Shown: positions 17,796 through 26,803 of the stretch, one piece after another
Numbering within the stretch: position 1 is the stretch's first letter
How the letters are laid out: every line of letters starts with the position of its first letter
Origin: Nitrospirillum amazonense
GTDB taxonomy: Bacteria; Pseudomonadota; Alphaproteobacteria; Azospirillales; Azospirillaceae
Assembly (NCBI RefSeq): GCF_007828035.1
Contig: NZ_VITV01000001.1
Coordinates: 744,001-808,000, forward strand
DNA: 64,000 bases
Direction of reading: 5' to 3'
Made by a program: the position numbers and the translations under genes
The notes under the pieces: model-generated
Database searches by the model: none
The model's input: only the letters and a program-made list of their open reading frames with translations
Told to the model about the DNA's origin: nothing

Positions 17796-19130
17796 ATGGG
17801 GATGAGGGGCTTGATGGGGACGTGCGCCGCGGTGGCGGCGCTGCTGGCGTCCACGGCGATGATGGTGGGCGCGCGGGCGGCCGAGGCGCCGCACGACACC
17901 GTGGTCTATGCCGGGGCGCTGATCGACGGCGTCACCTTCACCCTCCGCCGCCAGGTCACCATCGTGGTGCACGAGGGCAAGGTGGCGGCGGTGGAGGCCG
18001 GCTACGTCGCCCATCCCGGCGCCACGGTCGTCGACCTGAAGGACCAGACGGTGCTGCCGGGCCTGATCGACTGTCACGTCCACATCTCGTCCAAGCTGCC
18101 CAGCCAGGCCAACGCGGTGGAGGACATGATGACCCACACCGCCGTGGACGCGGTGCTGGACGGCGCCATCTTCGCCCGCGCCATGCTGCTGCAGGGCTTC
18201 ACCAGCGCGCGCGACGTAGGCGGCGGGGACGACACGGTGTCGCTGCGCAACGCTATCAATGACGGCAAGGTGCCGGGCCCGCGCCTGTGGGTGTCGCTGG
18301 AACCGCTGGGCCCCACCGGTGGCCATGGCGACCCGTCCAACGGCTTCGACTCCCGCCTGCACCATCCCGACTGGCAGAACGGCATCGTTGATACGCCGGA
18401 CATGGCCCGGCTGCGGGTGCGGGAGCATCACAAGCGGGGCGCCGACGTCATCAAGATCATGCCGTCGGGCGGCATCGCCAGCACCGGCGACGACCCCCGC
18501 GCCCAACTGATGACGAATGAGGAGATCAAGGCCGCCATCGACACCGCCCACGCGCTGGGCATGAAGGTGGCGGCCCACACCTACCCCGCCCAGGCCATCA
18601 TCAACACAGTGAACGCCGGCGTCGATTCCATCGAGCACGGTTCCTTCGCCGATGCCGACGCGGTGAAGGCCATGAAGGCCCACGGCACCTACCTGGTGCC
18701 GACGCTGACCGTCTACGACGTGTTCATGAAGGCGGCGCAGGAACATCCTGAGCTGCTGCCCCCCGGCACGGCGGAAAAGGAACTGGCCAACGACGCGATC
18801 CCGAAGCGCAACCTGCCGCTGGCCTACAAGGCGGGGGTGAAGATCGCCTACGGCACCGACATCGGCGAGGGCGACCACGCCCGGGAATTCGCCCTGCTGG
18901 CCGAGGCGGGCGTGACCCCGGCCGACGCGCTGGCCTTCGCCACCCGCAATGCCGCCGACCTGATCGGTGCCACGGACCGCATCGGCACGGTGCAGCCGGG
19001 CCGCTATGCCGACCTGATCGCCGTGACCGGCGATCCGCTGAGCCATCTGGAGTTGATGGAACAGGTGCGGTTTGTCATGAAGGGGGGCGTGGTCTACAAG
19101 GCCGATGGCCGCCCCGTCCTGCTGCCCTGA
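17796..19130 (+). CDS. Secreted metal-dependent amidohydrolase
   Basis: A 444-residue protein with a signal peptide ending in MMVGARA (~27). It shows the amidohydrolase metal site: H94-V-H96 after LPGLIDC, a Lys in VIKIMPSGG, His in KVAAHTYP and SIEHGSF, and the Asp in YGTDIGEG. This set is typical of imidazolonepropionase/prolidase-like members, several of which are periplasmic Xaa-Pro or acyl-lysine dipeptidases. It probably hydrolyses a small peptide or cyclic amide in the periplasm. It is divergent from the GNAT gene; the PhyH gene follows after 37 bases and could be co-transcribed. Confidence 0.87.
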   Translation: MGMRGLMGTCAAVAALLASTAMMVGARAAEAPHDTVVYAGALIDGVTFTLRRQVTIVVHEGKVAAVEAGYVAHPGATVVDLKDQTVLPGLIDCHVHISSKLPSQANAVEDMMTHTAVDAVLDGAIFARAMLLQGFTSARDVGGGDDTVSLRNAINDGKVPGPRLWVSLEPLGPTGGHGDPSNGFDSRLHHPDWQNGIVDTPDMARLRVREHHKRGADVIKIMPSGGIASTGDDPRAQLMTNEEIKAAIDTAHALGMKVAAHTYPAQAIINTVNAGVDSIEHGSFADADAVKAMKAHGTYLVPTLTVYDVFMKAAQEHPELLPPGTAEKELANDAIPKRNLPLAYKAGVKIAYGTDIGEGDHAREFALLAEAGVTPADALAFATRNAADLIGATDRIGTVQPGRYADLIAVTGDPLSHLELMEQVRFVMKGGVVYKADGRPVLLP

Positions 19131-19167
19131 GCGCGGGCGGAACCAGACGGTGAAGGGGGAACAAGCG

Positions 19168-20115
19168 GTGACGGGATCTCGGGAGGGCGACATCAGTTTG
19201 GTGGAGCGCTGGCGTACCCGCATCCCCTCCTGGCGCGTCTTCCTGGAACGGGCGCAAATCGACCGGCGGCTGGCCATCTATGACCTGCTGCCCATGATCT
19301 GGACGCCTCGGGCGCGTGATGTCGCCGCCGCCGTCGTGGCCTTCTTCCAGCCCAAGTCGCCTTGGCCTCGGCCCACGAACCAGGCCCGGTCCTGGGCGCG
19401 CGACTTGGCCTGGCAGGGCCTGGTGCCCCTGCCGGCCCTGGATGGCGAGGTGGCGGCGGAGATCCGCGCCTATTTCCAGGGTGTGCGGTGCAGCGACCCT
19501 TTCCGGCCCCACCTGGGGACCTTCCCCTGGGATCAGCCGGCCAGCGATGAGACCAACATGGGCTATTACGCGGTACAGGACATCCTGGCCGCCCCCCATG
19601 TGCTGGCGCTGCTGAACGATCCCACCATCCTGGACGTGGCGGAACTGTACCTGGGCTGCAAGCCGGTGCTGGACAACATCGGCTGCTGGTGGTCCTACGG
19701 CGACCGTCCGTCGGCCAAGGGCACTCAGCGCTATCATCGCGACTGGGACTCGCTGAAGGGCTTCAAGCTGTTCTTCTACCTGACCGACGTGGGGGAGGAG
19801 GACGGCCCCCATGTCTTTGTGCGTGGCAGTCACCGCGACCCCCGCCTGGCGGTGGGCAAAGCCTTGTCGGACGAGGTGGTGCACCGTGTCTTCGGCGCCG
19901 ACAAGGTGGCGACGGTGACCGGGCCGGCCGGCACCCGCTTCCTGGCTGATACCTTCGGCTTCCACAAGGGGCAGCTGCCCCGCGGCGGCCGCCGCCTGAT
20001 CCTGACGGCCCAGTACAACGTCCACTCCTCCCCCCATACGCCGCGCCAGCCCTGGCTGCCCCGCGACAGCCATTTCGACCCGGACGTGAACCGGCGGGTG
20101 ATGAAGCGGCGCTAG
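19168..20115 (+). CDS. Phytanoyl-CoA dioxygenase (PhyH) family oxygenase
   Basis: A 315-residue Fe(II)/2-oxoglutarate oxygenase. The facial triad is H190-R-D192 (in QRYHRDWDS) and H266 (DTFGFHKGQ), with Arg272 or Arg275 (PRGGRR) as candidate 2-oxoglutarate ligand. This fits PhyH proteins, which hydroxylate small molecules; the substrate is unknown. GTG 19168 is chosen because AGGGGGAACAAGC precedes it; the frame is open to 19105. Its stop codon and that of the convergent VOC gene overlap within GCGCTAGCGC. Confidence 0.82.
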   Translation: MTGSREGDISLVERWRTRIPSWRVFLERAQIDRRLAIYDLLPMIWTPRARDVAAAVVAFFQPKSPWPRPTNQARSWARDLAWQGLVPLPALDGEVAAEIRAYFQGVRCSDPFRPHLGTFPWDQPASDETNMGYYAVQDILAAPHVLALLNDPTILDVAELYLGCKPVLDNIGCWWSYGDRPSAKGTQRYHRDWDSLKGFKLFFYLTDVGEEDGPHVFVRGSHRDPRLAVGKALSDEVVHRVFGADKVATVTGPAGTRFLADTFGFHKGQLPRGGRRLILTAQYNVHSSPHTPRQPWLPRDSHFDPDVNRRVMKRR

Positions 20116-20474
20116 CGCTGCTGGAAGATGAAGGTGTTGCCGCTGGGATCGTCGATATAGACCTCGCGCGTGCCCCAGGTCTGATCCAGTGGCCCCTCAT
20201 GCACCGGTGAATTCGCTCTCGTCGGTACCACCAGGCCACGCGCCGTGAAGGATGCGAACAGCCCGTCGACATCGTCACAGAGAACGATGGTCGACGCGCG
20301 GCCGTATCGCCCGTCCGGGGTGAGGTTGAGGTGCAATTCGTCCATGCCCCTGTTCAGAAGGGCGTAAAATGGCGCTTCTGCCGGAAAGCTCCGGACCAGG
20401 TTGAAGTCGAGCACCTGGGTGAGGAACGTCAGCGCCTCCGCCATGTCCCGCACGATAAGCACAGGGATAAGCAT
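20112..20474 (-). CDS. VOC (glyoxalase/bleomycin-resistance) superfamily protein
   Basis: A 120-residue single-domain protein. It begins MLIPVLIVRDMAEALTFLTQVLDFNLVRSF, ends YIDDPSGNTFIFQQR and carries LHLNL in the middle, as in glyoxalase I / bleomycin-resistance proteins. The end motif DPSGN is near the usual metal-ligand Glu, here replaced by Thr-Phe-Ile-Phe, so it may be non-catalytic or bind a ligand only. GGCGAGGAGATGGGCCC precedes ATG 20474. Confidence 0.83.
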   Translation of the reverse strand: MLIPVLIVRDMAEALTFLTQVLDFNLVRSFPAEAPFYALLNRGMDELHLNLTPDGRYGRASTIVLCDDVDGLFASFTARGLVVPTRANSPVHEGPLDQTWGTREVYIDDPSGNTFIFQQR

Positions 20475-20676
20475 GGGCCCATCTCCTCGCCTGGTTTTAT
20501 CGTCCGCGACGGTCGCATGAAAAGCGAACTGCCAGCAAGCGTCGGACGGGTTACCCGCCCCGTGACAGCCATGTCGGCCCAAAGTCCGAAGACGGGACGA
20601 AGCGACGTTAGGACGCGCCGGGTACCGCAGGCGCTGATAGTATAAGCAACGGCATATTCCATTTGTGGGGGGCGCG

Positions 20677-21735
20677 ATGCGGCGTGGATGCGGTGGCGTT
20701 TTGCTGGCTATGGGCGTGATGCTGGCGGTGGCGCCGGCCGGTGCGGTCTTCATCCAGCCCCAGACCACCGGGTCTTTGGCTCAGGCGGCGCCTCAGGCCG
20801 CGGCCTACATGGCACGGTCGCAGGCGGCGTTGGACGACCACACCTGCGACCCGGCCGAAATCGTCTGCGCCGTGGGGATCGCCGCCTTCGCCACGACCGC
20901 CGTTTTCACGGTCAGCCATGCGGCGTGCGATGACGCCGCCTGTGAAACGGAACGCGCGGCCCTGGTGTCCAATTATCGCAACCAGGTGGAGGCCATCCGC
21001 GCCCGGATCGCCCACGACAACACGTTTTTGGCGCAGGGCCCTGGCGGTGGGCAAGGTTCCGTGGGCATGGTCGATGGCCTTCGGGCCCGCGGCGACATGC
21101 CCAGCAAGGCGCAGGTGGACTCGCTGCTGGTCCGGGCGCAGACGGCTCTAAACGCCGACGCTTGCCCGCTTACCGCCCCAGCCTGCGTGGAAGGTGAGCT
21201 GTGGCTGATCTGGGACATGGACCAGATGGTCCGCGCCTTCCCTAATTGTAACACCTTGCCCAGGGTGGAGGTGCAGGCCTGCTGGCAGGCGCTGGGCCCG
21301 CGCATGCGGGCGGCTGACACCTATGATCGCCGGCGGCTGCGACGGCTCATGGACGCGGTCGGCTGGCCGGCCGAGGTTGACTGGGGGCGTCGCGCGGCGA
21401 CGGGGGCGTGGCTGGTGGCGCAGCACTCGGGCCGCACCGATCCCGACCTTCAGGCGGCCGTGTTGGTTGCAGTCAAAGCGGCGGTTGACGCGGGGAAGAG
21501 CCCGGCGGTGCAATACGCCTATCTGTTCGATCGCAACGCCGTGTCCAACCAGCACCCGCAACTGTACGGCACCCAGGGACGGTGCGACCCCGCCACCAAA
21601 ACCTGGGTCATGAGCGAGGTCAGTGATCCCGATGGGCTGGCGGCGCGCCGCGCCGCCCTGGGCCTCGACCCCATGGCGCTTTACCAACAGCAATCCGACC
21701 GGTTCTGCCGGGGCGGCAGGGAGGACGACGACTGA
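20677..21735 (+). CDS. Secreted protein with DUF6624-like C-terminal domain
   Basis: A 352-residue protein with a signal peptide (GGVLLAMGVMLAVAPAGA). The N-terminal half has several Cys pairs (DHTCDPAEIVCAV, HAACDDAACE), suggesting disulfides. The C-terminal third (LVAQHSGRTDPDLQAAVLVAV...AYLFDRNAVSNQHPQLYGTQ...DPDGLAARRAALGLDPM) matches the pattern of the DUF6624 family, which has no assigned function. GTGGGGGGCGCG precedes ATG 20677. Confidence 0.75.
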   Translation: MRRGCGGVLLAMGVMLAVAPAGAVFIQPQTTGSLAQAAPQAAAYMARSQAALDDHTCDPAEIVCAVGIAAFATTAVFTVSHAACDDAACETERAALVSNYRNQVEAIRARIAHDNTFLAQGPGGGQGSVGMVDGLRARGDMPSKAQVDSLLVRAQTALNADACPLTAPACVEGELWLIWDMDQMVRAFPNCNTLPRVEVQACWQALGPRMRAADTYDRRRLRRLMDAVGWPAEVDWGRRAATGAWLVAQHSGRTDPDLQAAVLVAVKAAVDAGKSPAVQYAYLFDRNAVSNQHPQLYGTQGRCDPATKTWVMSEVSDPDGLAARRAALGLDPMALYQQQSDRFCRGGREDDD

Positions 21736-21762
21736 ACCCGATCCTCATGGCTGGAATCGAAA

Positions 21763-21790
21763 CCCCCGCCGGGCTTCGCCTGGCGGGGGG
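21763..21790 (-). terminator. Hairpin terminator after the ychJ-type gene
   Basis: CCCCCGCCGGG and CCTGGCGGGGG pair over 11 bases (one G-T) around a CTTCG loop. On the minus strand GGGGGTTTCGATT follows, 24 bases past the stop at 21814. It may also serve the convergent DUF6624-like gene. Confidence 0.65.
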
Positions 21791-21813
21791 CAATCGCGTG
21801 AACGCCAGGCGGC

Positions 21814-22293
<480 letters not shown>

Positions 22294-22609
22294 CGTCGTG
22301 ATGTCTCAAGGCTGAAAGAAGGGGTATCTGTGCTGCCAGATACCGCAAACCGTCGCCGGACACCAGTGCGCAGGCCGCGCCACCGCTTTCCCGCCACCGT
22401 TGGCGGGCAACCATCGGCCGCAACCCTGCGCGCATGGGCGGCACGCCAGCCTTGCGGCGCCCGGGTCTTGCGGCGGCGGGGCCGAGCGCTCATTTGCTTG
22501 ATGTAACAGGATGTGTGCCCGGGTCGCATGCCGGGGCCGACCACCGCCGATCCCAGGGCCGACCCCATCCTCGCCCGCCGCACGATCCCCCTCAGGGAGT
22601 GCACGAACC
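22294..22609. promoter_or_regulatory. Divergent leader region with a perfect hairpin (22323-22344)
   Basis: The 316-base gap between the ychJ-type gene and the divergent lipoprotein contains GGTATCTG-TGCTGC-CAGATACC, a perfect 8-base stem 30 bases before the ychJ-type start. It could be an operator or a leader hairpin. The rest is GC-rich without further structure that I can support. Confidence 0.5.
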
Positions 22610-23017
22610 ATGTCCTTGCCTGGCAACACCGCGCTGACGACCGGGCCATCCACGGCCCCGAAACGCCGCTGGCCCTTCCTGGCGTTGAAAGGCCTGGCGG
22701 CTGGCGCGGCGCTTCTGGCCCTGTCGGGCTGCGTGGCCGACGGCTACTACGCCACGCCGGTCTATTCGGGCCCCTACGCCTATTCCACCTACCCTTACTA
22801 CGACGGCTACGGCTATTACGGCGCCTATCCTTATTACGTCGGCATCGGCGGCTATTACCCGTATTACGGCTGGGGCCATGGTTACTGGCATGGCCACTAC
22901 GGGGGCTGGTCTGGCGGCCACTGGGGAGGCGGCCACTGGGGAGGCGGCCACTGGGGTGGTGGTCATTGGGGCGGTGGTCACTGGGGCGGACACGGCGGCG
23001 GGTTCGTCCACCACTGA
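22610..23017 (+). CDS. Small Gly/Tyr/His-rich lipoprotein
   Basis: A 135-residue lipoprotein with signal and lipobox LLALSGC (Cys ~46). The mature part is highly biased: a Tyr-rich segment (YYDGYGYYGAYPYYV) and then five GGHWG pentapeptide units encoded by a 15-base tandem repeat at 22913-22987. Such His/Trp/Gly-rich tails may bind metals or surfaces; no family is recognised. CAGGGAGTGCACGAACC precedes the start. A second, shorter lipoprotein with a His/Tyr-rich tail follows at 23264. Confidence 0.75.
   Translation: MSLPGNTALTTGPSTAPKRRWPFLALKGLAAGAALLALSGCVADGYYATPVYSGPYAYSTYPYYDGYGYYGAYPYYVGIGGYYPYYGWGHGYWHGHYGGWSGGHWGGGHWGGGHWGGGHWGGGHWGGHGGGFVHH
22913..22987 (+). repeat. Five 15-base tandem repeats encoding GGHWG
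   Basis: Units of GGCGGCCACTGGGGA begin at 22913, 22928, 22943, 22958 and 22973. The last two differ at third codon positions (GGTGGTCA[T/C]TGGGG), so the peptide is kept while the DNA drifts. Confidence 0.9.
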
Positions 23018-23263
23018 CCCCGTCCCCAGGCGGGAAGCATCGGCATAAGCATTTGCGGGCTTGCCAGGCGCCCGGTCCAGCGATGGGCCGGGCGTTCTGC
23101 TGCGCACTCCGCGGCGCTTTCCCTGCGTCAGCGTGCCACGGCATGAACCCGATCATGCCCAGCAGCCGCCGTCTTGTTGTCGCATTTGGCTGCCAGATTT
23201 TTCCCATGCCGATAGCCCCACGGGACACGCCCAGGGCGCGGCCCGATAGTCCGGAGATACATC

Positions 23264-23401
23264 ATGTCTGATCGATCCCGTTCCATTCTGACCCGGCTGG
23301 TCCTGGCCGGGATGGTGCTGGCCGGACTGTCCGGCTGCGTGATTGAGGAACGTCCTTATCACCACCACTATTGGCATCACGATTATTACGACCACTATTA
23401 A
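23264..23401 (+). CDS. Very small lipoprotein with His/Tyr-rich tail
   Basis: A 45-residue gene: ATG 23264, stop TAA 23399-23401. A hydrophobic signal (LTRLVLAGMVLAGLSGC) ends in a lipobox, so the mature lipoprotein is only about 21 residues, VIEERPYHHHYWHHDYYDHY after the Cys, with seven His. CCGGAGATACATC provides a ribosome site. A strong intrinsic terminator follows at 23442. The mature tail could chelate metal or sit at the inner face of the outer membrane; no homologue is recognised. Confidence 0.75.
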   Translation: MSDRSRSILTRLVLAGMVLAGLSGCVIEERPYHHHYWHHDYYDHY

Positions 23402-23441
23402 GCCAATCGGGCGCCGACGTCGGGCGCCGGATGCGATCGCG

Positions 23442-23486
23442 AAAGGCCGGAGGCGCCGGGGAACCGGGGGCTCCGGCCTTTATTTT
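23442..23486 (+). terminator. Intrinsic terminator after the small lipoprotein
   Basis: AAAGGCCGGAG (23442-23452) pairs perfectly with CTCCGGCCTTT (23471-23481) and is followed by ATTTT. Confidence 0.8.
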
Positions 23487-23647
23487 GGGAATGTCTATTG
23501 GGGGAAACGGTGGTGGCGCCGCCCGTCGTCCGGCGCGGGGCTGATCCGCACAAAGGCCGGATTGGTTAGCGCCCCGGCTGTGGCCATCATTGTTGCACAT
23601 GCTCAATGGCGTGGTTGGGGGCGGGCGCACCGCTCAAGGAGCTGAAG

Positions 23648-24928
23648 GTGGCGGTGGAACAGGTGGCCTCGGGATCGGCGATCGCCGGCGGCGCGTCGAT
23701 GGGGGGCTCTGCGGTCTCGGGGGCCGTGGATGCGGGCAGGCGCCGGGGCGCTGGGCTGCTGACGCAGCGTGGCGTGGGCTTTGTCGCCATGCTGGCCATG
23801 CTGATGTCCTTCGGCTCCATGTCGGTCGACATGTACCTTCCGGCCATGCCGCAGATCGCCCGGGACCTGGGGGTCACGCAGGCCGGGGTTGAATCGTCGC
23901 TCACCGCCTTCTTCCTGGCCTTCGGCCTGTGCCAGCTGTTCTGGGGGCCTCTGGGCGACCGTTTCGGCCGCCGCGGGCCTATCCTGGTGGGGATCCTGCT
24001 GTATCTGGCGGGCAGCGCCGGCTGCGCCGCCGCGCAGGACATCACCACCCTCAGCCTGTGCCGCGCCATCCAGGCGGCGGGCGCCGGCGCCGCGCCGGTT
24101 CTGGCCCGCGCCATGGTGCGCGACGTGTTCGACCGTGACCGCGCCGCCAGCGTCTTCTCCATGATGATGCTGGTCATGGGCATCGCCCCCATGGCCGCCC
24201 CGCTGCTGGGCGGCCAGGTGCTGGCCTACCTGGACTGGCGGGCCATCTTCTGGGTGCAGGCGGGCTTCGGCTTGGTGGCCATGGTGGGCCTGATCAGCCA
24301 GCATGAGACCCTGAACCCGGCCTTGCGGGCGCGGTCCAACGGGCTGGCCCAGCTGCGCAGCTATGGCCAGCTGATGATCAGCGGCCGTTTCCTGGGCTAC
24401 GCCCTGACGTCCGCGATGATCTATGGCGGCATGTTCGCCTACATCGCCGGCACGCCCTTCGTGTACATCGACTATTTCCAGGTGCCCGCCCGTCTGTACG
24501 GCCTGCTGTTCGGCCTCAACATCGTCGGCATGATCATCGTCAACATGATCAACAGCCGGTTGGTGCTGCGCCTGGGCACGGATCGCCTGCTGGCCTGGGG
24601 ATCGGCCTGCATTGCCCTGTTCGGCATCGGTCTCGCCATCGCCGGCCACACCGGCGCGGGTGGCTTGTGGGGCATCGTCGCGGGCCTGTTCCTGTTCATG
24701 GCCTTCACCGGCCTGATCGGCGCCAATGCCACGGCGGGCGCCCTGGCCTCATACCCGCACATGGCGGGCACGGCCTCGGCCCTCATGGGGTCAACCCAGT
24801 TCGTCACCGGCGCCGTGGTCGGCACCCTGGTGGGCTGGCTGGCCGACGGCACGCCCTGGCCCATGGCCGCCATCATCGGCGGCGTGGGTGTGCTGGGTTT
24901 CGTCTTCAACCGCCTGCTGATCCGCTGA
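23648..24928 (+). CDS. Bcr/CflA-type multidrug MFS exporter
   Basis: A 426-residue, 12-helix major facilitator. The family signatures are FGSMSVDMYLPAMPQIARDLG in helix 1 and GPLGDRFGRRGPILVG between helices 2 and 3. Bcr/CflA members export drugs such as bicyclomycin or chloramphenicol by proton antiport. GTG 23648 is preferred because AAGGAG sits 6 bases upstream; an in-frame ATG at 23606 has no good site. The outer-membrane efflux gene follows on the same strand after 256 bases. Confidence 0.88.
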   Translation: MAVEQVASGSAIAGGASMGGSAVSGAVDAGRRRGAGLLTQRGVGFVAMLAMLMSFGSMSVDMYLPAMPQIARDLGVTQAGVESSLTAFFLAFGLCQLFWGPLGDRFGRRGPILVGILLYLAGSAGCAAAQDITTLSLCRAIQAAGAGAAPVLARAMVRDVFDRDRAASVFSMMMLVMGIAPMAAPLLGGQVLAYLDWRAIFWVQAGFGLVAMVGLISQHETLNPALRARSNGLAQLRSYGQLMISGRFLGYALTSAMIYGGMFAYIAGTPFVYIDYFQVPARLYGLLFGLNIVGMIIVNMINSRLVLRLGTDRLLAWGSACIALFGIGLAIAGHTGAGGLWGIVAGLFLFMAFTGLIGANATAGALASYPHMAGTASALMGSTQFVTGAVVGTLVGWLADGTPWPMAAIIGGVGVLGFVFNRLLIR

Positions 24929-25184
24929 ACGCAACAGTGGCATGCGCCACTATTGTGCGCCCGCGTTAATCCATGTGCGCCGCGTCACTGAGACGCGATC
25001 GGGGTTTGCCTTAAACAACGGCACGATTGCACCGGGTCGGGTGCGCGGGGCAGGGGCGGGGGGCCAACCCGATCGGCCTGGCGCACGCCGCTTCCCTCTG
25101 ACACGCGTCCTATCTGCCCAGCCCCTGCGCCGTTTCCGCGCGCGAGGGGCACGAAACCGTTTTGCCGGATCGAAGGTTTCCACG

Positions 25185-26738
25185 ATGTCCACGTCGCGTA
25201 CCCTTGCTTCCACCTCCTGGTTCCGCCGCCTCGCCACCCGTCGCCTGGCCGTCGCCTTCCTGCCGCTGATGCTGGCGGCCTGCGCGCTGGACGGGGAAAC
25301 CCCGGCCGACCCGGCCAAGTCCCTGGTGATGCCGTCTCACTGGGATGCCACCTCCACCCAGGGCGGTGCGAAGGACGGCACCACCCAGACGGTGGCCGTC
25401 ACCACCGACGCCGCCGCTTGGCCGACGACCGATTGGTGGTCGGGTTTCAACTCGCCGGAACTGACCCAGCTGCTGGCACAGGCCCGCGCCGACAATCCCG
25501 ACCTGGGCGCCGCCGCTGCCCGCATCGCCCAGGCCGAGGCCCAGGCGGAAATCTCCGGCGCCTCGCTGTGGCCCAGCGTGCAGCTGGGGCTGAGCAGCAC
25601 CCGCTCCGGCAGCCGTAACATCAAGGGCTCGGCCGCCGCCGGCCTGAACGGCGCCGTGCCGCTGAGCGACTACGCCGGCAACGTGCACCAGGCCTCGCTG
25701 TCCGCCAGCTATGAGATCGACTTCTGGGGCAAGAACCGCGCCACCCGCGACAGCGCCCAGTTCAGCCTGGACGCCAGCCGCTTCGACAGCGAGACGGTGG
25801 CCCTGTCGCTCAGCAGCAACGTGGCCGCGACCTACTTCCAGATCCTGGCGATCCGCGACCGCCTGGCGGTCGCGCGCGGCAACCTGGAAAATGCCGAGCA
25901 TGTGCTGTCCCTGATCGATGCCCGCGTGCAGGCCGGCGCCGACAGCCAGCTGGACCTGGTGCAGCAGCGCTCCATCGTCGCCACCCAGCGCGCCGCCGTC
26001 CCGGCCCTGGAGCAGCAGGAACGCACCCAGCTGAACGCCCTGGCCATCCTGCTGGGCCGCGCGCCCGAAGGCTTCACTGTGCAGGCCAAGGGCTTGGCCG
26101 ACGTGCAGCCGCCGGCGCTGGGCACCGGCGTGCCGGCCGAACTGCTGACCCGCCGCCCCGACATCCGTTTTGCCGAGGCGCAGCTGGCCGCCGCCGGTGC
26201 CGACATCAAGGTGGCGCGCACCCAGATGCTGCCGTCCGTCACCCTGAACGCCAGCACGGGCGTCGAGGCGGCGACCCTGGCCCACCTGGTGAACGCCCCC
26301 ACCCTGCTGTTCAGCCTGGGCGGCGAGATCGCGCAGAGCCTGTTCTCCGGCGGCCGTCTGGAGGGCCAGGTGCACCAGGCCGAGGGCCGGCACCGGGAGC
26401 TGGCGGAGGATTACCGCAAGGCCGCGCTGTCCGCGCTGTCCGACGTGGAAAGCGCCGTCTACTCCATCGACCGCTACCAGGACCAGTACGGCCTGCAGAA
26501 GGACGCCGTGGCCCAGAGCCAGCGGGCCTTCGAACTGGCCGAGGATCGCTACCGCGGCGGCCTGACCGACCTGCAGACCCTGCTGGACACCCAGCGCACC
26601 CTGCTGTCCACCCAGGACACCCTGGCCCAGGTGAAGCTGTCGCGGGTGCAGGCCAGCGTCAGCCTGTTCAAGGCGCTGGGCGGCGGCTGGCAGGACGACG
26701 GCAGCAGCTTCCTGTCGCAGGCCAAGGCAGCGCGCTGA
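25185..26738 (+). CDS. Outer-membrane efflux channel, NodT/OprM family
   Basis: A 517-residue lipoprotein-type TolC homologue. The lipobox is LMLAACAL (Cys ~29). The two repeats of the OEP fold include TDWWSGFNSPELTQLLAQARADNPDLGAAAARIAQAEAQ, YEIDFWGKNRATRDSAQFSLDASRF and the signature LLTRRPDIRFAEAQLAAAGADIKVARTQMLPSVTL. It forms a trimeric channel that docks RND or MFS pumps. No membrane-fusion or RND pump gene lies beside it, so partners must be encoded elsewhere unless the upstream MFS exporter is used. Confidence 0.95.
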   Translation: MSTSRTLASTSWFRRLATRRLAVAFLPLMLAACALDGETPADPAKSLVMPSHWDATSTQGGAKDGTTQTVAVTTDAAAWPTTDWWSGFNSPELTQLLAQARADNPDLGAAAARIAQAEAQAEISGASLWPSVQLGLSSTRSGSRNIKGSAAAGLNGAVPLSDYAGNVHQASLSASYEIDFWGKNRATRDSAQFSLDASRFDSETVALSLSSNVAATYFQILAIRDRLAVARGNLENAEHVLSLIDARVQAGADSQLDLVQQRSIVATQRAAVPALEQQERTQLNALAILLGRAPEGFTVQAKGLADVQPPALGTGVPAELLTRRPDIRFAEAQLAAAGADIKVARTQMLPSVTLNASTGVEAATLAHLVNAPTLLFSLGGEIAQSLFSGGRLEGQVHQAEGRHRELAEDYRKAALSALSDVESAVYSIDRYQDQYGLQKDAVAQSQRAFELAEDRYRGGLTDLQTLLDTQRTLLSTQDTLAQVKLSRVQASVSLFKALGGGWQDDGSSFLSQAKAAR

Positions 26739-26765
26739 TCCCAGCCCGCTTGAGTCTCAAGGAAA

Positions 26766-26797
26766 GCCCGCCCCGGCGCCGGCCAGGGCGGGTTTTC
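26766..26797 (+). terminator. Intrinsic terminator after the efflux channel gene
   Basis: CCCGCCC (26767-26773) pairs with GGGCGGG (26786-26792) and is followed by TTTTCT. The convergent MerR-family gene ends at 26804. Confidence 0.8.
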
Positions 26798-26803
26798 TAT
26801 TGC

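Noticed and set aside
22913-22987. Short tandem repeats considered as a CRISPR array
   Set aside because: They are contiguous 15-base coding repeats (GGHWG) inside a lipoprotein gene, with no spacers and no cas genes.
23606-23647. ATG 23606 as the start of the MFS exporter
   Set aside because: GTG 23648 has AAGGAG at the ideal distance, and the extra 14 residues carry no recognisable signal.
24938-24953. AGTGGC-ATGC-GCCACT as a terminator after the MFS exporter
   Set aside because: The stem is only six bases and has no T-run; I could not support termination.
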